64,000 bases of DNA. Origin: Acerihabitans arboris. Its GTDB lineage: Bacteria > Pseudomonadota > Gammaproteobacteria > Enterobacterales > Enterobacteriaceae. The notes below the pieces were generated by a model that saw nothing but the letters and a program-made list of their open reading frames with translations, was not told the DNA's origin and did no database searches. This document shows, in pieces, positions 44,785 through 55,332 of the stretch; position 1 is the stretch's first letter; each line of letters starts with the position of its first letter. The stretch is taken from the NCBI RefSeq assembly GCF_010131535.1, contig NZ_WUBS01000014.1, positions 29,216-93,215 on the forward strand, written 5' to 3'. A program made the position numbers and the translations under genes.

Positions 44785-45027
44785 TTGGAAAACCCGGATG
44801 TAAAGGAAGCTTATAACGATATTCCGGTCAGGAAAGCGCTCGCCGCTCAGCTCAAGACGGTACGCAAGGCTATGCAGCTTACCCAACAAGACATCGCCCT
44901 TAAGACCGGGATAAAAAAGCAGAATATCAGCCGCATTGAAAATGGACTGGGTTCACCTAATTTCTCAACGCTTAACCGTTACGCTGCCGCCTTAGGCGGT
45001 TCATTTGTTTTCCAGTTGAATCATTGA
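44785..45027 (+). CDS. XRE-type helix-turn-helix protein (HigA-like antitoxin remnant)
   Basis: An 80-residue frame with an XRE helix-turn-helix: QLTQQDIALKTGIKKQNISR, then IENGLGSPNFSTLNRYAAAL. The shape matches antitoxins of RelE/HigB-type modules, which usually carry a few more N-terminal residues. The only start is a TTG (44785) or a nearby ATT, without a ribosome site, and no toxin gene is adjacent. I think it is an orphan or decaying antitoxin. Confidence 0.55.
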   Translation: MENPDVKEAYNDIPVRKALAAQLKTVRKAMQLTQQDIALKTGIKKQNISRIENGLGSPNFSTLNRYAAALGGSFVFQLNH

Positions 45028-45136
45028 ACCTAAATCTGCTTTGTAGGGACTGATTCTAAGCTTAGGTCCGCTTATCGTTAGCAACATAACTGGCCTGATT
45101 AAGTTCGAAAGTGATAAGTTAATGAAAAGTGGGTGC

Positions 45137-45163
45137 AAAAAAATGCCCTTAAAACAGGGCATT
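45137..45163 (-). terminator. Rho-independent terminator of yicC
   Basis: On the minus strand AATGCCCTGTTTTAAGGGCATT (partly shown arms ATGCCCT / AGGGCAT) forms a strong hairpin followed by seven T (45143-45137). It lies about 30 bp after the yicC stop and marks the right end of the accessory block. Confidence 0.8.
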
Positions 45164-45190
45164 GTGGCATTTATTAGATGTCAGCAGAAA

Positions 45191-46054
45191 TTATTCGATA
45201 TTCTGGATCTGCTCCCGCATCTGCTCAATCAGCACCTTCAGCTCAATCGCAGATGTCGTCACACTCGCATTGATTGACTTCGACCCCAGCGTATTCGATT
45301 CCCGGTTAAACTCCTGCATCATAAAGTCCAGGCGGCGGCCCACCGCTTCCTTTTTAGTCAGGATATTGTAGGTTTCCTTCACATGGGCATCCAGTCGATC
45401 CAACTCCTCGGAGACGTCCACCCGCTGGGCCAGCAGCACCAGTTCCTGCTCCAGGCGGTTGTTTTCCAGCTGTACCTGCGCATCTTCCATTTTGGCCAGC
45501 AGGCGTTCCCGTTGCCACACCAGGATATCGGGCATCTGCTGGCGCACCTTGGCCACTTCGGCGCTGACGCCGGCCAGGCGTTGCTCGATCATTATCTTGA
45601 TCGCGGCGCCTTCGGATTCGCGGGCCAGGATAAAGTCATCCAGCGCGGCATCCAGTGCCGCCAGGAGTTCCGCGCCGATGGCGTCCAGATCCTGCTCTTC
45701 CGCCGCCATGACGCCCGGCCAGCGCAGGATTTCCATCGGGTCGATTTCACCCTCGTCGCTTTGCATCTTGACCCACTGGGCCGCTTCCACCAGCTGCTTG
45801 GCCAGCGGCTGGTTTAAAATCAGCGCGCTTTGGGTGTTGGGATTGACCTCAAAACGCAGGTTGCATTCAATCTTGCCGCGGGTAAGGCGGGTGCGGGTAC
45901 GTTCCCTGATGGCTGGCTCCAGGCCGCGGAACTGCTCCGGTAAACGGATGTACGTTTCCAGATAGCGTTGGTTAACGGAGCGAAGCTCCCAGGCTGCGTT
46001 GCCCCAATCACCTTTAACTTCGCGCCGCGCGAATGCGGTCATGCTGCGGATCAT
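45191..46054 (-). CDS. yicC: YicC family endoribonuclease
   Basis: A 287-residue protein identical in length to E. coli YicC, reported as an endoribonuclease that can act on RyhB. It starts MIRSMTAFARREVKGDWGNA and includes the family segments WELRSVNQRYLETYIRLPEQ and the C-terminal GRRLDFMMQEFNRESNTLGS. I used the ATG at 46054 for the family length; an upstream start would add 50 unrelated residues. It diverges from rph, as in E. coli, where it is followed by dinD; here accessory DNA follows. Confidence 0.94.
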   Translation of the reverse strand: MIRSMTAFARREVKGDWGNAAWELRSVNQRYLETYIRLPEQFRGLEPAIRERTRTRLTRGKIECNLRFEVNPNTQSALILNQPLAKQLVEAAQWVKMQSDEGEIDPMEILRWPGVMAAEEQDLDAIGAELLAALDAALDDFILARESEGAAIKIMIEQRLAGVSAEVAKVRQQMPDILVWQRERLLAKMEDAQVQLENNRLEQELVLLAQRVDVSEELDRLDAHVKETYNILTKKEAVGRRLDFMMQEFNRESNTLGSKSINASVTTSAIELKVLIEQMREQIQNIE

Positions 46055-46114
46055 ATGCGTACCCGTCCTTATAAAAAAGTTGGGGGGATTATAACGTCGC
46101 AGGGCCGGGCATGA

Positions 46115-46143
46115 TAGGCATATGGTCCCGAAGACCGTATAAT
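46115..46143 (+). promoter_or_regulatory. Sigma-70 promoter of rph-pyrE
   Basis: TAGGCA (46115-46120) and a perfect TATAAT (46138-46143) are separated by 17 bases, 38 bp before the rph start. It lies in the 127-bp region between the divergent yicC and rph genes. Confidence 0.6.
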
Positions 46144-46181
46144 GCGCAGCCAATACACAAAATATCAGCCCGGAGAAAGCC

Positions 46182-46898
46182 ATGCGTCCAGCAGGCAGAA
46201 ACATTCAGCAAGTCCGTCCCGTCACCATTACCCGCCATTTTACCAGGCACGCCGAAGGTTCGGTGCTGATTGAGTTTGGCGAGACCCGGGTGCTTTGCAC
46301 CGCCACGGTGGAAGAGGGCGTGCCGCGTTTTCTGAAAGGACAGGGCCAGGGCTGGATCACCGCCGAATACGGCATGCTGCCGCGCGCGACCCATACCCGT
46401 AATGCCCGCGAGGCGTCCCGAGGCAAACAGGGCGGCCGCACCCTGGAAATCCAGCGCCTGATTGCGCGCTCGCTGCGCGCCGCGGTGGATTTGAAGAAGC
46501 TTGGCGAATACACCATTACCCTGGACTGCGATGTACTGCAGGCCGACGGCGGCACCCGCACCGCGTCTATTACCGGCGCCTGCGTGGCGCTGGCCGATGC
46601 CCTGGCGGGCATGCAGAAAAAGGGCCAGTTGAAGACCAATCCGTTCAAGGGCTTTGTCGCGGCAATTTCTGTCGGCATCGTGGCGGGTGAAGCGCGCTGC
46701 GATCTGGAATACGTGGAAGACTCGGCCGCTGAAACCGATATGAACGTGGTGATGATGGAAGACGGCCGCATGATTGAAGTGCAGGGTACCGCCGAAGGCG
46801 AACCCTTCAGCCAGGAAGAGCTTATCACCCTACTGGAGCTGGCCCGTGGCGGCATCGAGTCGTTAATCCAGGCGCAAAAGGCCGCATTGGCTGATTGA
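46182..46898 (+). CDS. rph: Ribonuclease PH
   Basis: A 238-residue phosphorolytic 3' exoribonuclease that trims tRNA ends. It starts [20 protein letters not shown] and carries [36 protein letters not shown] and [20 protein letters not shown], the RNase PH core with the phosphate-binding and metal residues. Unlike E. coli K-12, whose rph is frameshifted, this copy is intact to the full 238 residues. pyrE follows on the same strand. Confidence 0.97.
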   Translation: MRPAGRNIQQVRPVTITRHFTRHAEGSVLIEFGETRVLCTATVEEGVPRFLKGQGQGWITAEYGMLPRATHTRNAREASRGKQGGRTLEIQRLIARSLRAAVDLKKLGEYTITLDCDVLQADGGTRTASITGACVALADALAGMQKKGQLKTNPFKGFVAAISVGIVAGEARCDLEYVEDSAAETDMNVVMMEDGRMIEVQGTAEGEPFSQEELITLLELARGGIESLIQAQKAALAD

Positions 46899-47019
46899 TG
46901 TATTAGATGATTGCAGACTGAATGGCGGGACAGGTGTCGGATGAGTCAACGCATCCTGTTGCGCCGTTGACGCAAACCCAGGCGGCGGTTTCGTCGCCCC
47001 GTTGTGAGGAGTGCCAGCA

Positions 47020-47661
47020 GTGAAACAGTATCAGCGAGAGTTTATCGAGTTCGCTTTAAACAAACAGGTCTTGAAATTCGGCGAATTTACGCTGAAGTCG
47101 GGCCGGAAAAGTCCCTATTTTTTTAATGCCGGCTTGTTTAACACCGGTCGCGACCTGGCGTTGCTTGGGCGCTTTTACGCCGCCGCGCTGATGGAGTCCG
47201 GCATTGATTTTGATCTGGTGTTCGGCCCGGCTTATAAAGGCATTCCCATCGCCACCACCACGGCCGTGGCATTGGCCGAACATTTTGAACGCGACGTGCC
47301 TTATTGCTTTAACCGTAAGGAAGCCAAGGATCACGGCGAGGGCGGCAGCCTGGTGGGCAGCCCGCTGCAAGGTAAAGTGATGCTGCTAGATGACGTGATT
47401 ACCGCCGGCACCGCCATCCGCGAAGCCATGGCCATAATCGAGGCTCATCAGGCGCAGCTGGCCGGTGTGCTGATCTCTCTTGACCGGCAGGAAAAGGGTC
47501 GGGCCGAAATCTCGGCGATACAGGAGGTGGAACGTGATTACCACTGTCGGGTCATCGCCATCGTTACGCTGAAGGATCTTATCGATTACCTGGAAGAAAA
47601 AAGCGAAATGGCCAACCATCTGGCGGCGGTGCGCGCCTATCAGCGTCAATACGGAGTCTAA
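47020..47661 (+). CDS. pyrE: Orotate phosphoribosyltransferase
   Basis: Makes orotidine 5'-phosphate from orotate and PRPP in pyrimidine synthesis. The 213-residue product ([16 protein letters not shown]) has the E. coli length if started at GTG 47020, which has GAGGAG eight bases upstream; a GTG three codons earlier overlaps that site. The PRPP motif is [17 protein letters not shown] and the flexible catalytic loop is [17 protein letters not shown]. It is separated from rph by 121 bp, in which I do not see a clear E. coli-type attenuator hairpin with a U-tract. Confidence 0.96.
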   Translation: MKQYQREFIEFALNKQVLKFGEFTLKSGRKSPYFFNAGLFNTGRDLALLGRFYAAALMESGIDFDLVFGPAYKGIPIATTTAVALAEHFERDVPYCFNRKEAKDHGEGGSLVGSPLQGKVMLLDDVITAGTAIREAMAIIEAHQAQLAGVLISLDRQEKGRAEISAIQEVERDYHCRVIAIVTLKDLIDYLEEKSEMANHLAAVRAYQRQYGV

Positions 47662-47862
47662 GCATAAACAGATAGCTGGCCGGTACAGCGGGCGCCGTCC
47701 CATACTATCCGCGCATGAACAGTCTGCACTTAAACAGGTTTTCCAGACTCGTCGTTTTTGAACCCGGTTTGGCAAAACCGGTTATCACCAATCCAGATTT
47801 CCGCCGTATCAAACGGCTGGTGCACCTGCGCAAACGCTCAATAAGGCGGCCGCTGTCGCGGC

Positions 47863-48459
47863 TCAGCGCAGTTGCGCCACCAGCAGCGGCCAGCGCACAT
47901 CGAACTCATGCATCGGCGAGTAACGGAATTCGGTGCGCACGAAACGAGACAGCATTCCCTCGCAGTAAGCCAGCAACTGGCTGGCCAGCAGGGCCTCATC
48001 CAGTTCAAACGCCTGTCCTTCCCGTAGTCTTCTCTCGCGTAATACCTGGCGCAACTGCACTTCGATACGTTCATACAGCTGGTTGATACGGCCCTGCAGC
48101 CGGTCTTGTTCAAACATCAACGCATGGCCGGTCATGATGCGGGTCAGGCCGGGGTTGCGCTCGGCAAAACCCAGGATCAGCTGCATAATCAGACGAAGAC
48201 GATTAAGGGTTTCCTTTTCATCCTGTAGGATCAGGTTGATACGGGAAATCAGGCTATCTTCGATAAATTCGATCAGGCTGTCGAACATCCGCGTTTTGCT
48301 GGGAAAGTGGCGATATAGCGCCGCTTCGGAAACGCCTACGGTGGCCGCCAGCTTGGCGGTGGTGATACGTTGGCTACCGTCACCAGATTCAAGCATTTGC
48401 GCCAATGCCTGAAGAATCTCCTCGCGGCGATTACGTTTCGTATTCTTTTTTTCTACCAT
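47863..48459 (-). CDS. slmA: Nucleoid occlusion factor SlmA
   Basis: A 198-residue TetR-type DNA-binding protein that blocks FtsZ ring assembly over the nucleoid. The helix-turn-helix ([20 protein letters not shown] and [20 protein letters not shown], about residues 31-70) is nearly identical to E. coli SlmA, as are [20 protein letters not shown] and the [10 protein letters not shown] segment. It lies between pyrE (convergent) and dut, in the conserved gene order. Confidence 0.96.
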   Translation of the reverse strand: MVEKKNTKRNRREEILQALAQMLESGDGSQRITTAKLAATVGVSEAALYRHFPSKTRMFDSLIEFIEDSLISRINLILQDEKETLNRLRLIMQLILGFAERNPGLTRIMTGHALMFEQDRLQGRINQLYERIEVQLRQVLRERRLREGQAFELDEALLASQLLAYCEGMLSRFVRTEFRYSPMHEFDVRWPLLVAQLR

Positions 48460-48586
48460 GCCGAATAGGTCCCTGGGTAAAAAGTATCAATAATGAATTA
48501 TTATCAGGCATCGGCCACAACAACTTCGGGTGTTGCGGCGTTAAAAGAGTGGATTGTCGATGCCGGGGAAGGCCGCCCGTTAACGC

Positions 48587-49045
48587 CTACTGACGGCCGG
48601 AATGGCCGAAACCGCCTTCTCCACGGGAGCTTGCGCTAAACTCGTCGACGACATTAAATTCCACCTGGACGATGGGTACAAACACCATTTGCGCCAGGCG
48701 TTCTCCCGGCTCGATGGTGAAAACATGCTGTCCGCGATTCCAGACGGACACCATCAGCGGTCCCTGGTAATCCGAATCGATCAGTCCCACCAGGTTGCCC
48801 AGCACGATGCCGTGCTTATGGCCCAGCCCTGAGCGCGGCAATACCATCGCCGCCAGGCCGGTGTCGGCGATATGCACCGCCAGGCCGGTCGGGATCAGGG
48901 TGGTTTCGCCGGGCGCCAGGACAATCGCATCGTCGATACAGGCGCGCAGATCCAGGCCGGCGGAACCCGAGGTGGCATAAACAGGCAGTGGGAAACGATC
49001 GCCGATACGGCTATCAAGGATTTTAAGGTCGATTTTTTTCATCAT
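48587..49045 (-). CDS. dut: Deoxyuridine 5'-triphosphate nucleotidohydrolase
   Basis: Hydrolyses dUTP to dUMP, keeping uracil out of DNA. The 152-residue trimeric dUTPase has its five motifs: [46 protein letters not shown] with [14 protein letters not shown], and the C-terminal [13 protein letters not shown]. The start MMKKIDLKI matches E. coli; the upstream extension is unlikely. It overlaps the end of coaBC by about 23 bp, as in the conserved coaBC-dut operon. Confidence 0.96.
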   Translation of the reverse strand: MMKKIDLKILDSRIGDRFPLPVYATSGSAGLDLRACIDDAIVLAPGETTLIPTGLAVHIADTGLAAMVLPRSGLGHKHGIVLGNLVGLIDSDYQGPLMVSVWNRGQHVFTIEPGERLAQMVFVPIVQVEFNVVDEFSASSRGEGGFGHSGRQ

Positions 49046-50237
49046 AACGGCGGACAATCTCGTCAATTAAATGTTGACCAAGCAGGGACTTATCGCTTAG
49101 CGGTAACCGGGTATCCCCGTCTTGCCAGAACAGGTGCAGCGCGTTGGTCTCGCTGTTGAAACCCTGTCCCGGCTGGGAAACGTCATTTGCGCAGATCAGA
49201 TCCATATTTTTCGCCACGCGTTTGTGCCGGGCGTATTCTTCCATATTTTGGGTTTCGGCGGCAAATCCGACCACAAAGGGACGATTTTCCGTCAATGCCC
49301 CGACGCTTGCCACGATATCTGGATTCTTGATCATCCTGATAGTGATTTCGTCGCCCCGGGTTTTGATTTTTTCCGCCGCCGGCTCGGCCGAGCGGTAATC
49401 CGCCACGGCGGCGCAGCCGATAAAAATCTGCTGATCGCCAATGTCCTTCATCACCGCGTCCTGCATTTCCTGCGCGCTGGTGACATTGACGCGCCAGACA
49501 TTGGCCGGCGTGGGCAAATCCACCGGGCCGGTCACCAGCGTGACGTGCGCGCCTTTCGCCGCCGCCGCCCTGGCAATGGCGAAACCCATCTTGCCGGAGC
49601 TGTGGTTGGTGATATAACGCACCGGATCGAGGGCCTCGCGGGTAGGGCCGGCGGTAATCATGACGTTAAGGTGCGCAAGCGAAAGGTCGACGGTAAAATG
49701 CCGGCGCGACAGTTCGACCAGATCCAACGGGTCGAGCATCCTGCCCGGGCCGATATCGCCGCAGGCCTGGCTGCCGTTATCCGGCCCCCACAGCAATGCG
49801 CCGCGGGATTCGAGGGTGCGCAGGTTGGCCTGGGTGGCCGGCGCCCGGTACATTTGCTGGTTCATGGCCGGCGCTATGGCAATCCGCGCGGCGGTGGCCA
49901 GGCACAGGGTGCTCAGCAAATCGTTTGCCATGCCGGCGGCGATACGCGCGATCAGATCGGCGCTGGCGGGGGCCAGCAGGACCAAATCCGCCCATTTCCC
50001 CAGTTCGATATGGCCCATGGCCGCTTCGGCCGCGGGATCGAGCAGATCGTCGGAAACCGGGTGACCCGATACCGCCTGCAGCGTCAGCGGGGTGATAAAC
50101 GCTTTGGCCGCGGGAGTCATAACCACCCGCACATCCGCGCCCCGGTCGCGCAAACGGCGCACCAGTTCAGGGCTTTTATAGGCTGCGATACCGCCACTCA
50201 CACCAAGTACAATATGTTTGCCGGCAAGTTCCGTCAT
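49023..50237 (-). CDS. coaBC: Bifunctional phosphopantothenoylcysteine decarboxylase / phosphopantothenate-cysteine ligase
   Basis: A 404-residue enzyme of coenzyme A synthesis. The N-terminal flavin decarboxylase domain (CoaC) has [37 protein letters not shown] and the PAMNQQM motif. The C-terminal ligase domain (CoaB, from about residue 190) has [20 protein letters not shown] and [20 protein letters not shown]. It is divergent from radC, as in E. coli, and upstream of dut in the same operon. Confidence 0.96.
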   Translation of the reverse strand: MTELAGKHIVLGVSGGIAAYKSPELVRRLRDRGADVRVVMTPAAKAFITPLTLQAVSGHPVSDDLLDPAAEAAMGHIELGKWADLVLLAPASADLIARIAAGMANDLLSTLCLATAARIAIAPAMNQQMYRAPATQANLRTLESRGALLWGPDNGSQACGDIGPGRMLDPLDLVELSRRHFTVDLSLAHLNVMITAGPTREALDPVRYITNHSSGKMGFAIARAAAAKGAHVTLVTGPVDLPTPANVWRVNVTSAQEMQDAVMKDIGDQQIFIGCAAVADYRSAEPAAEKIKTRGDEITIRMIKNPDIVASVGALTENRPFVVGFAAETQNMEEYARHKRVAKNMDLICANDVSQPGQGFNSETNALHLFWQDGDTRLPLSDKSLLGQHLIDEIVRRYDEKNRP

Positions 50238-50423
50238 CTCGGTTGTCCGCTTGTAAGCTTAAGTAAAAAACATTTTATCATAACCCTTCCATGAACAGGC
50301 ATCTGTCTCGTCAAGAAGCACCTGGTGCTAAATTGCAGGGAGGGCCGCAACTTTCCCGTTTCCGCGTCGTACAAGCCCGTGCGCAATGGCATGATAGGCG
50401 GGCACATGGACGGAGGCAGGCAG

Positions 50424-51104
50424 ATGGATGATGATGATAAAGGATGGCATGATAAACTGGCGCCGCGTGAGAAATTACTGTTGTTTGGTCCGGGGATCCT
50501 CAGCGATTCGGAGCTCCTGGCGCTGTTCCTGCGTACCGGAGTGCCGGGCATGCACGTCATGCAATACGCTGAAAGCCTGCTGGCGCAGTTTGGCTCGTTT
50601 CATAAATTAATCACGGCGGACCGGCAGACGCTCTGCGCCGTCAAGGGACTGGGCAACTCTAAGTATGCCCAGCTGCAGGCCATCGGCGAGATGGCGCATC
50701 GTTTTTATTGTTCACATCTGATGCGTGAAAACGCCATGACCAGCCCGGAAATCACCCGTAGCTACCTGCAGTTATTACTGGCGCGCCGGGAGCGGGAGGT
50801 ATTTGTGGTCATGTTCCTGGACAACCAGCATCGCCTGATTGCCCATCAGGAGATGTTCAAGGGTACAGTGAACAGCGTAGAAGTACACCCGCGTGAAATC
50901 CTGCGCGAGGCGCTTAAAGTCAATGCGGCGGCGATAATTTTAGCGCACAATCATCCGTCGGGAAAAGCCCAGCCCAGCCGCGCCGATCGGGATGTGACCG
51001 ATCTGGTGGTCAAGGCGTGCTTATTCCTGGACATCCGGGTACTCGATCACCTGGTTATCGGCGCGGGAGAATACGTCTCTTTTGCCGAAAAAGGGTGGTT
51101 GTGA
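50424..51104 (+). CDS. radC: RadC/YicR family JAB-domain protein
   Basis: A 226-residue protein with an N-terminal helix-hairpin-helix region ([18 protein letters not shown]) and a C-terminal JAMM/MPN domain whose metal motif is [20 protein letters not shown]. The old link of radC to DNA repair is doubtful, and the true role is unknown. I chose the ATG at 50424 because GGAGG lies upstream at good distance; an ATG six codons earlier is possible. It lies upstream of rpmB-rpmG in the conserved order. Confidence 0.9.
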   Translation: MDDDDKGWHDKLAPREKLLLFGPGILSDSELLALFLRTGVPGMHVMQYAESLLAQFGSFHKLITADRQTLCAVKGLGNSKYAQLQAIGEMAHRFYCSHLMRENAMTSPEITRSYLQLLLARREREVFVVMFLDNQHRLIAHQEMFKGTVNSVEVHPREILREALKVNAAAIILAHNHPSGKAQPSRADRDVTDLVVKACLFLDIRVLDHLVIGAGEYVSFAEKGWL

Positions 51105-51147
51105 GCCTCTTTCCTGCGATCCTCAGGGATCTTTAGTTGCGCGGGAC

Positions 51148-51176
51148 TTGAGCACTTGCGCTTCAAAGCGTATACT
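51148..51176 (+). promoter_or_regulatory. rpmB: Promoter of rpmB-rpmG
   Basis: TTGAGC (51148-51153) and TATACT (51171-51176) are spaced by 17 bases, both close to consensus. Transcription would start near 51183, giving a leader of about 160 bases that contains the hairpin at 51210-51277. Confidence 0.6.
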
Positions 51177-51209
51177 ACGCCACCTTTGAGAATCCTGGGT
51201 GTAGCGTTG

Positions 51210-51277
51210 AGAGCCTATCTCAGCAGATTTAAATCTGTTGAAAGTCTCTCCTCAGTGAATGTGCTGAGATGGGCTCT
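51210..51277 (+). promoter_or_regulatory. Structured mRNA leader of rpmB
   Basis: AGAGCCTATCTCAGCA (51210-51225) and TGCTGAGATGGGCTCT (51262-51277) are complementary at 15 of 16 positions, with a G-U pair at the last. They enclose a 36-base loop containing the palindrome AGATTTAAATCT. The hairpin sits in the leader 67 bp before the L28 start. Ribosomal protein genes often have autoregulatory leaders, which is one possible role. Confidence 0.6.
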
Positions 51278-51323
51278 AAAGCCTGACGAGGCGGCTAACA
51301 CCTTTTTACGAAGCTCGAGCTGA

Positions 51324-51581
<258 letters not shown>

Positions 51582-51589
51582 GGAACTGA

Positions 51590-51760
<171 letters not shown>

Positions 51761-51774
51761 TTTTAGTGGATTGC

Positions 51775-51802
51775 AAAAAACCCGGCTTCGGCCGGGTTTT
51801 TT
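51775..51802 (+). terminator. Rho-independent terminator of rpmB-rpmG
   Basis: CCCGGC TTCG GCCGGG (51781-51796) is a 6-bp stem closed by a UUCG tetraloop, preceded by A6 and followed by T6 (51797-51802). It could act in both directions. Confidence 0.92.
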
Positions 51803-51862
51803 ATTGGTGATTTGCCCAGGCGCTATTTTACCTGGGCGGCTTAACGAAAAACGGGTGACGAC

Positions 51863-52672
51863 ATGCCAGAACTCCCTGAGGTGGAAACCAGCCGGCGCGG
51901 CATAGAGCCTTGGGTCGCCGGCCATCATATCGTGCGGGCGGTGGTGCGCAACGCGCGCCTGCGCTGGCCGGTGTCCGATGAAATCATCGCCCTGCGCGAT
52001 CGCCTGGTCATCAGCGTGCGGCGTCGGGCCAAATACCTGCTGCTTGAGCTTAGCGACGGCTGGATCATTATCCACCTGGGCATGTCCGGCAGTTTACGCG
52101 TATTGCCGCAGCCGGTGCCGCCGGAAAAGCATGACCATGTGGATTTGATAATGAGCAACGGCTGTACCATCCGCTATACCGATCCGCGGCGCTTCGGCGC
52201 CTGGTTGTGGAGCGGGGATCTGGCAACCAGCCGCGTGCTGGCGCATCTGGGGCCGGAGCCGCTGAATGATGAATTTAACGGTCGCTGGCTGTTCGACAAG
52301 TCGCGCAACAAGCGCACGCTGGTGAAACCCTGGCTGATGGATAACAAACTGGTGGTCGGCGTGGGCAATATCTATGCCAGCGAGTCGCTGTTTGTGGCGG
52401 GGATCCTGCCCGCGCGGCCCGCCGGTTCGTTAACCGAGGCCGAGGCCGGCCTGCTGGCCGAGACCATCAAGGCGGTATTGCTGCGCTCTATCGCGCAGGG
52501 CGGCACCACGCTGCGCGATTTTATGCAATCGGACGGCAAGCCGGGCTATTTTGTGCAGGAGCTGCAGGTCTATGGTCGCGGGGGGCAGGGCTGTCGGGTA
52601 TGCGGCACGCCGATCCAGACGGCGAAGCACGGTCAGCGCAGCACCTTCTTTTGCCCCAACTGCCAGCATTGA
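51863..52672 (+). CDS. mutM: Formamidopyrimidine-DNA glycosylase
   Basis: A 269-residue bifunctional glycosylase/AP lyase that removes 8-oxoguanine. The catalytic N-terminal [15 protein letters not shown] (Pro after Met removal), the helix-two-turn-helix ([18 protein letters not shown]) and the C-terminal zinc finger ([10 protein letters not shown] with FFCPNCQH) are all present. The gene converges on coaD with one base between the two stop codons. Confidence 0.97.
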   Translation: MPELPEVETSRRGIEPWVAGHHIVRAVVRNARLRWPVSDEIIALRDRLVISVRRRAKYLLLELSDGWIIIHLGMSGSLRVLPQPVPPEKHDHVDLIMSNGCTIRYTDPRRFGAWLWSGDLATSRVLAHLGPEPLNDEFNGRWLFDKSRNKRTLVKPWLMDNKLVVGVGNIYASESLFVAGILPARPAGSLTEAEAGLLAETIKAVLLRSIAQGGTTLRDFMQSDGKPGYFVQELQVYGRGGQGCRVCGTPIQTAKHGQRSTFFCPNCQH

Positions 52673-52673
52673 G

Positions 52674-53935
<1,262 letters not shown>

Positions 53936-55204
53936 TCATTGGCTCCGCTGCGGCAGGTAAGGCTCCAGCAAGTGTAGCAGCCGTTGCAGGGCGCCCTGGT
54001 TCTGATGCAGTACTTCAACCGCGTGACGGCCGTAATAGAGCCGATAATCCTCGTCGGTAAGCAGGGTGGTGACTTCCTTGACCAGCGACGGGACGTCGCT
54101 AACGGTTATCAATCCCCCGGCTTCGGCAAGCTTGCCGCAGATATCCTTGAAGTTAATGGTATAGGGGCCCATCAGCACCGGGATGGCATGGGCCGCGGCT
54201 TCCAGCGGATTATGACCGCCGCGCTCGACCAGGCTGCCGCCGACAAACGCCAGATCGGCAATGCCGTAAAGCAGCATCAGCTCGCCCATGGTATCGCCGA
54301 TCACCACCTGTGTATCGTGGGCGGGGATATCGCCGGAGCTGCGTAAAATCGAGGTTAAGCCGGCCTTTTGTGTCATTTCCCTGGCGACGGGAAAGCGTTC
54401 CGGATGGCGGGGCACCAGGATCAGCAGTAAATCGGGAAAGGCGGCCAGCAGCTGGCGATGGGCCTGCAACAGGATGATCTCTTCGCCTTCATGGGTGCTG
54501 GTGGCAATCCATACCGGGCGGCGAGAGGCCCACTGGCGCCGCAGCGTCAGCGCCCGCGCCGCCAGTTCGGGGGTGACGGAAATATCGAATTTCAGGCTGC
54601 CGGTGACGGCCAGTTGGTTACGTTTAAGTCCCAGTTCCAGGAAGCGATCGCCATCCTCCTGGTTCTGCGCCGCGATAAGCGTGATCCGTCCCATGATCCT
54701 GGCGATAAAGGTACTGAACTTTTTATAACCGGCGGCGGAGCGGGCGGATAATCGCGCATTGGCCACCACCAGGGGAATTTTGCGCCGGTAAAGGGCCTTG
54801 ATCAGGTTAGGCCACAGTTCGGTTTCCATCACGATAACCAGCTTGGGATTGACGTGGTTAAGAAAGCGATTCATGGCCCCCGGCAGGTCATAGGGCAAAT
54901 AGACGTGATGTACATCCTTGCCAAAGGCGGATTGGACCCGCTCCGAACCGGTCGGCGTCATGGTGGTGACGGTAATGGGCAAAAAAGGATAACGGTGGCG
55001 CAGGGCGCGCACCAGAGGGATGGCCGCCAGTGTTTCACCGACCGACACCGAGTGCAGCATAATGCCGCCGGGCTTGACCTTGCCCTGGCAATATCCGTAG
55101 CGCTCAGCCCACCGACGACGGTATGCCGGCGCTTTACGGCTGCGCCATAATAACCGGATCCATATCAGCGGCTGGATGAGATAGATGAGTATGTTATAGA
55201 TCAT
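53936..55204 (-). CDS. waaA: 3-deoxy-D-manno-octulosonic acid transferase
   Basis: A 422-residue enzyme that attaches Kdo residues to lipid IVA at the inner membrane. It has an N-terminal membrane anchor (NILIYLIQPLIWIRLLWRSR), the catalytic-glutamate region GGIMLHSVSVGETLAAIPLV, VIVMETELWPNL and the nucleotide-sugar region FVGGSLVERGGHNPLEAAAH. It is immediately upstream of waaE with one base between. The 128-bp gap before it, after the GT4 gene, may contain a promoter. Confidence 0.96.
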   Translation of the reverse strand: MIYNILIYLIQPLIWIRLLWRSRKAPAYRRRWAERYGYCQGKVKPGGIMLHSVSVGETLAAIPLVRALRHRYPFLPITVTTMTPTGSERVQSAFGKDVHHVYLPYDLPGAMNRFLNHVNPKLVIVMETELWPNLIKALYRRKIPLVVANARLSARSAAGYKKFSTFIARIMGRITLIAAQNQEDGDRFLELGLKRNQLAVTGSLKFDISVTPELAARALTLRRQWASRRPVWIATSTHEGEEIILLQAHRQLLAAFPDLLLILVPRHPERFPVAREMTQKAGLTSILRSSGDIPAHDTQVVIGDTMGELMLLYGIADLAFVGGSLVERGGHNPLEAAAHAIPVLMGPYTINFKDICGKLAEAGGLITVSDVPSLVKEVTTLLTDEDYRLYYGRHAVEVLHQNQGALQRLLHLLEPYLPQRSQ

Positions 55205-55332
55205 TATAGTTAGCTATAGTAAGGCACCGCGGCTGGTGTGCTGAGTTAAAGTTAAACCAAATTATTAAAATCGCATTTTAAGCGCGTCCATGCTAACAGA
55301 TAAGTCGCTTTCCCACATTATATCCGGTGTTT

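Noticed and set aside
46899..47019. E. coli-type pyrE attenuator
   Set aside because: GC-rich sequence with a possible short stem is present, but there is no U-tract after it and no clear leader peptide.
47764..47781. Inverted repeat CCGGTTT-GGCA-AAACCGG between pyrE and slmA
   Set aside because: A perfect 7-bp stem, but no run of T follows on either strand, so I do not call it a terminator.
49122..50294. Plus-strand open frame of 390 codons
   Set aside because: Antisense to coaBC, a conserved gene; no domain seen.
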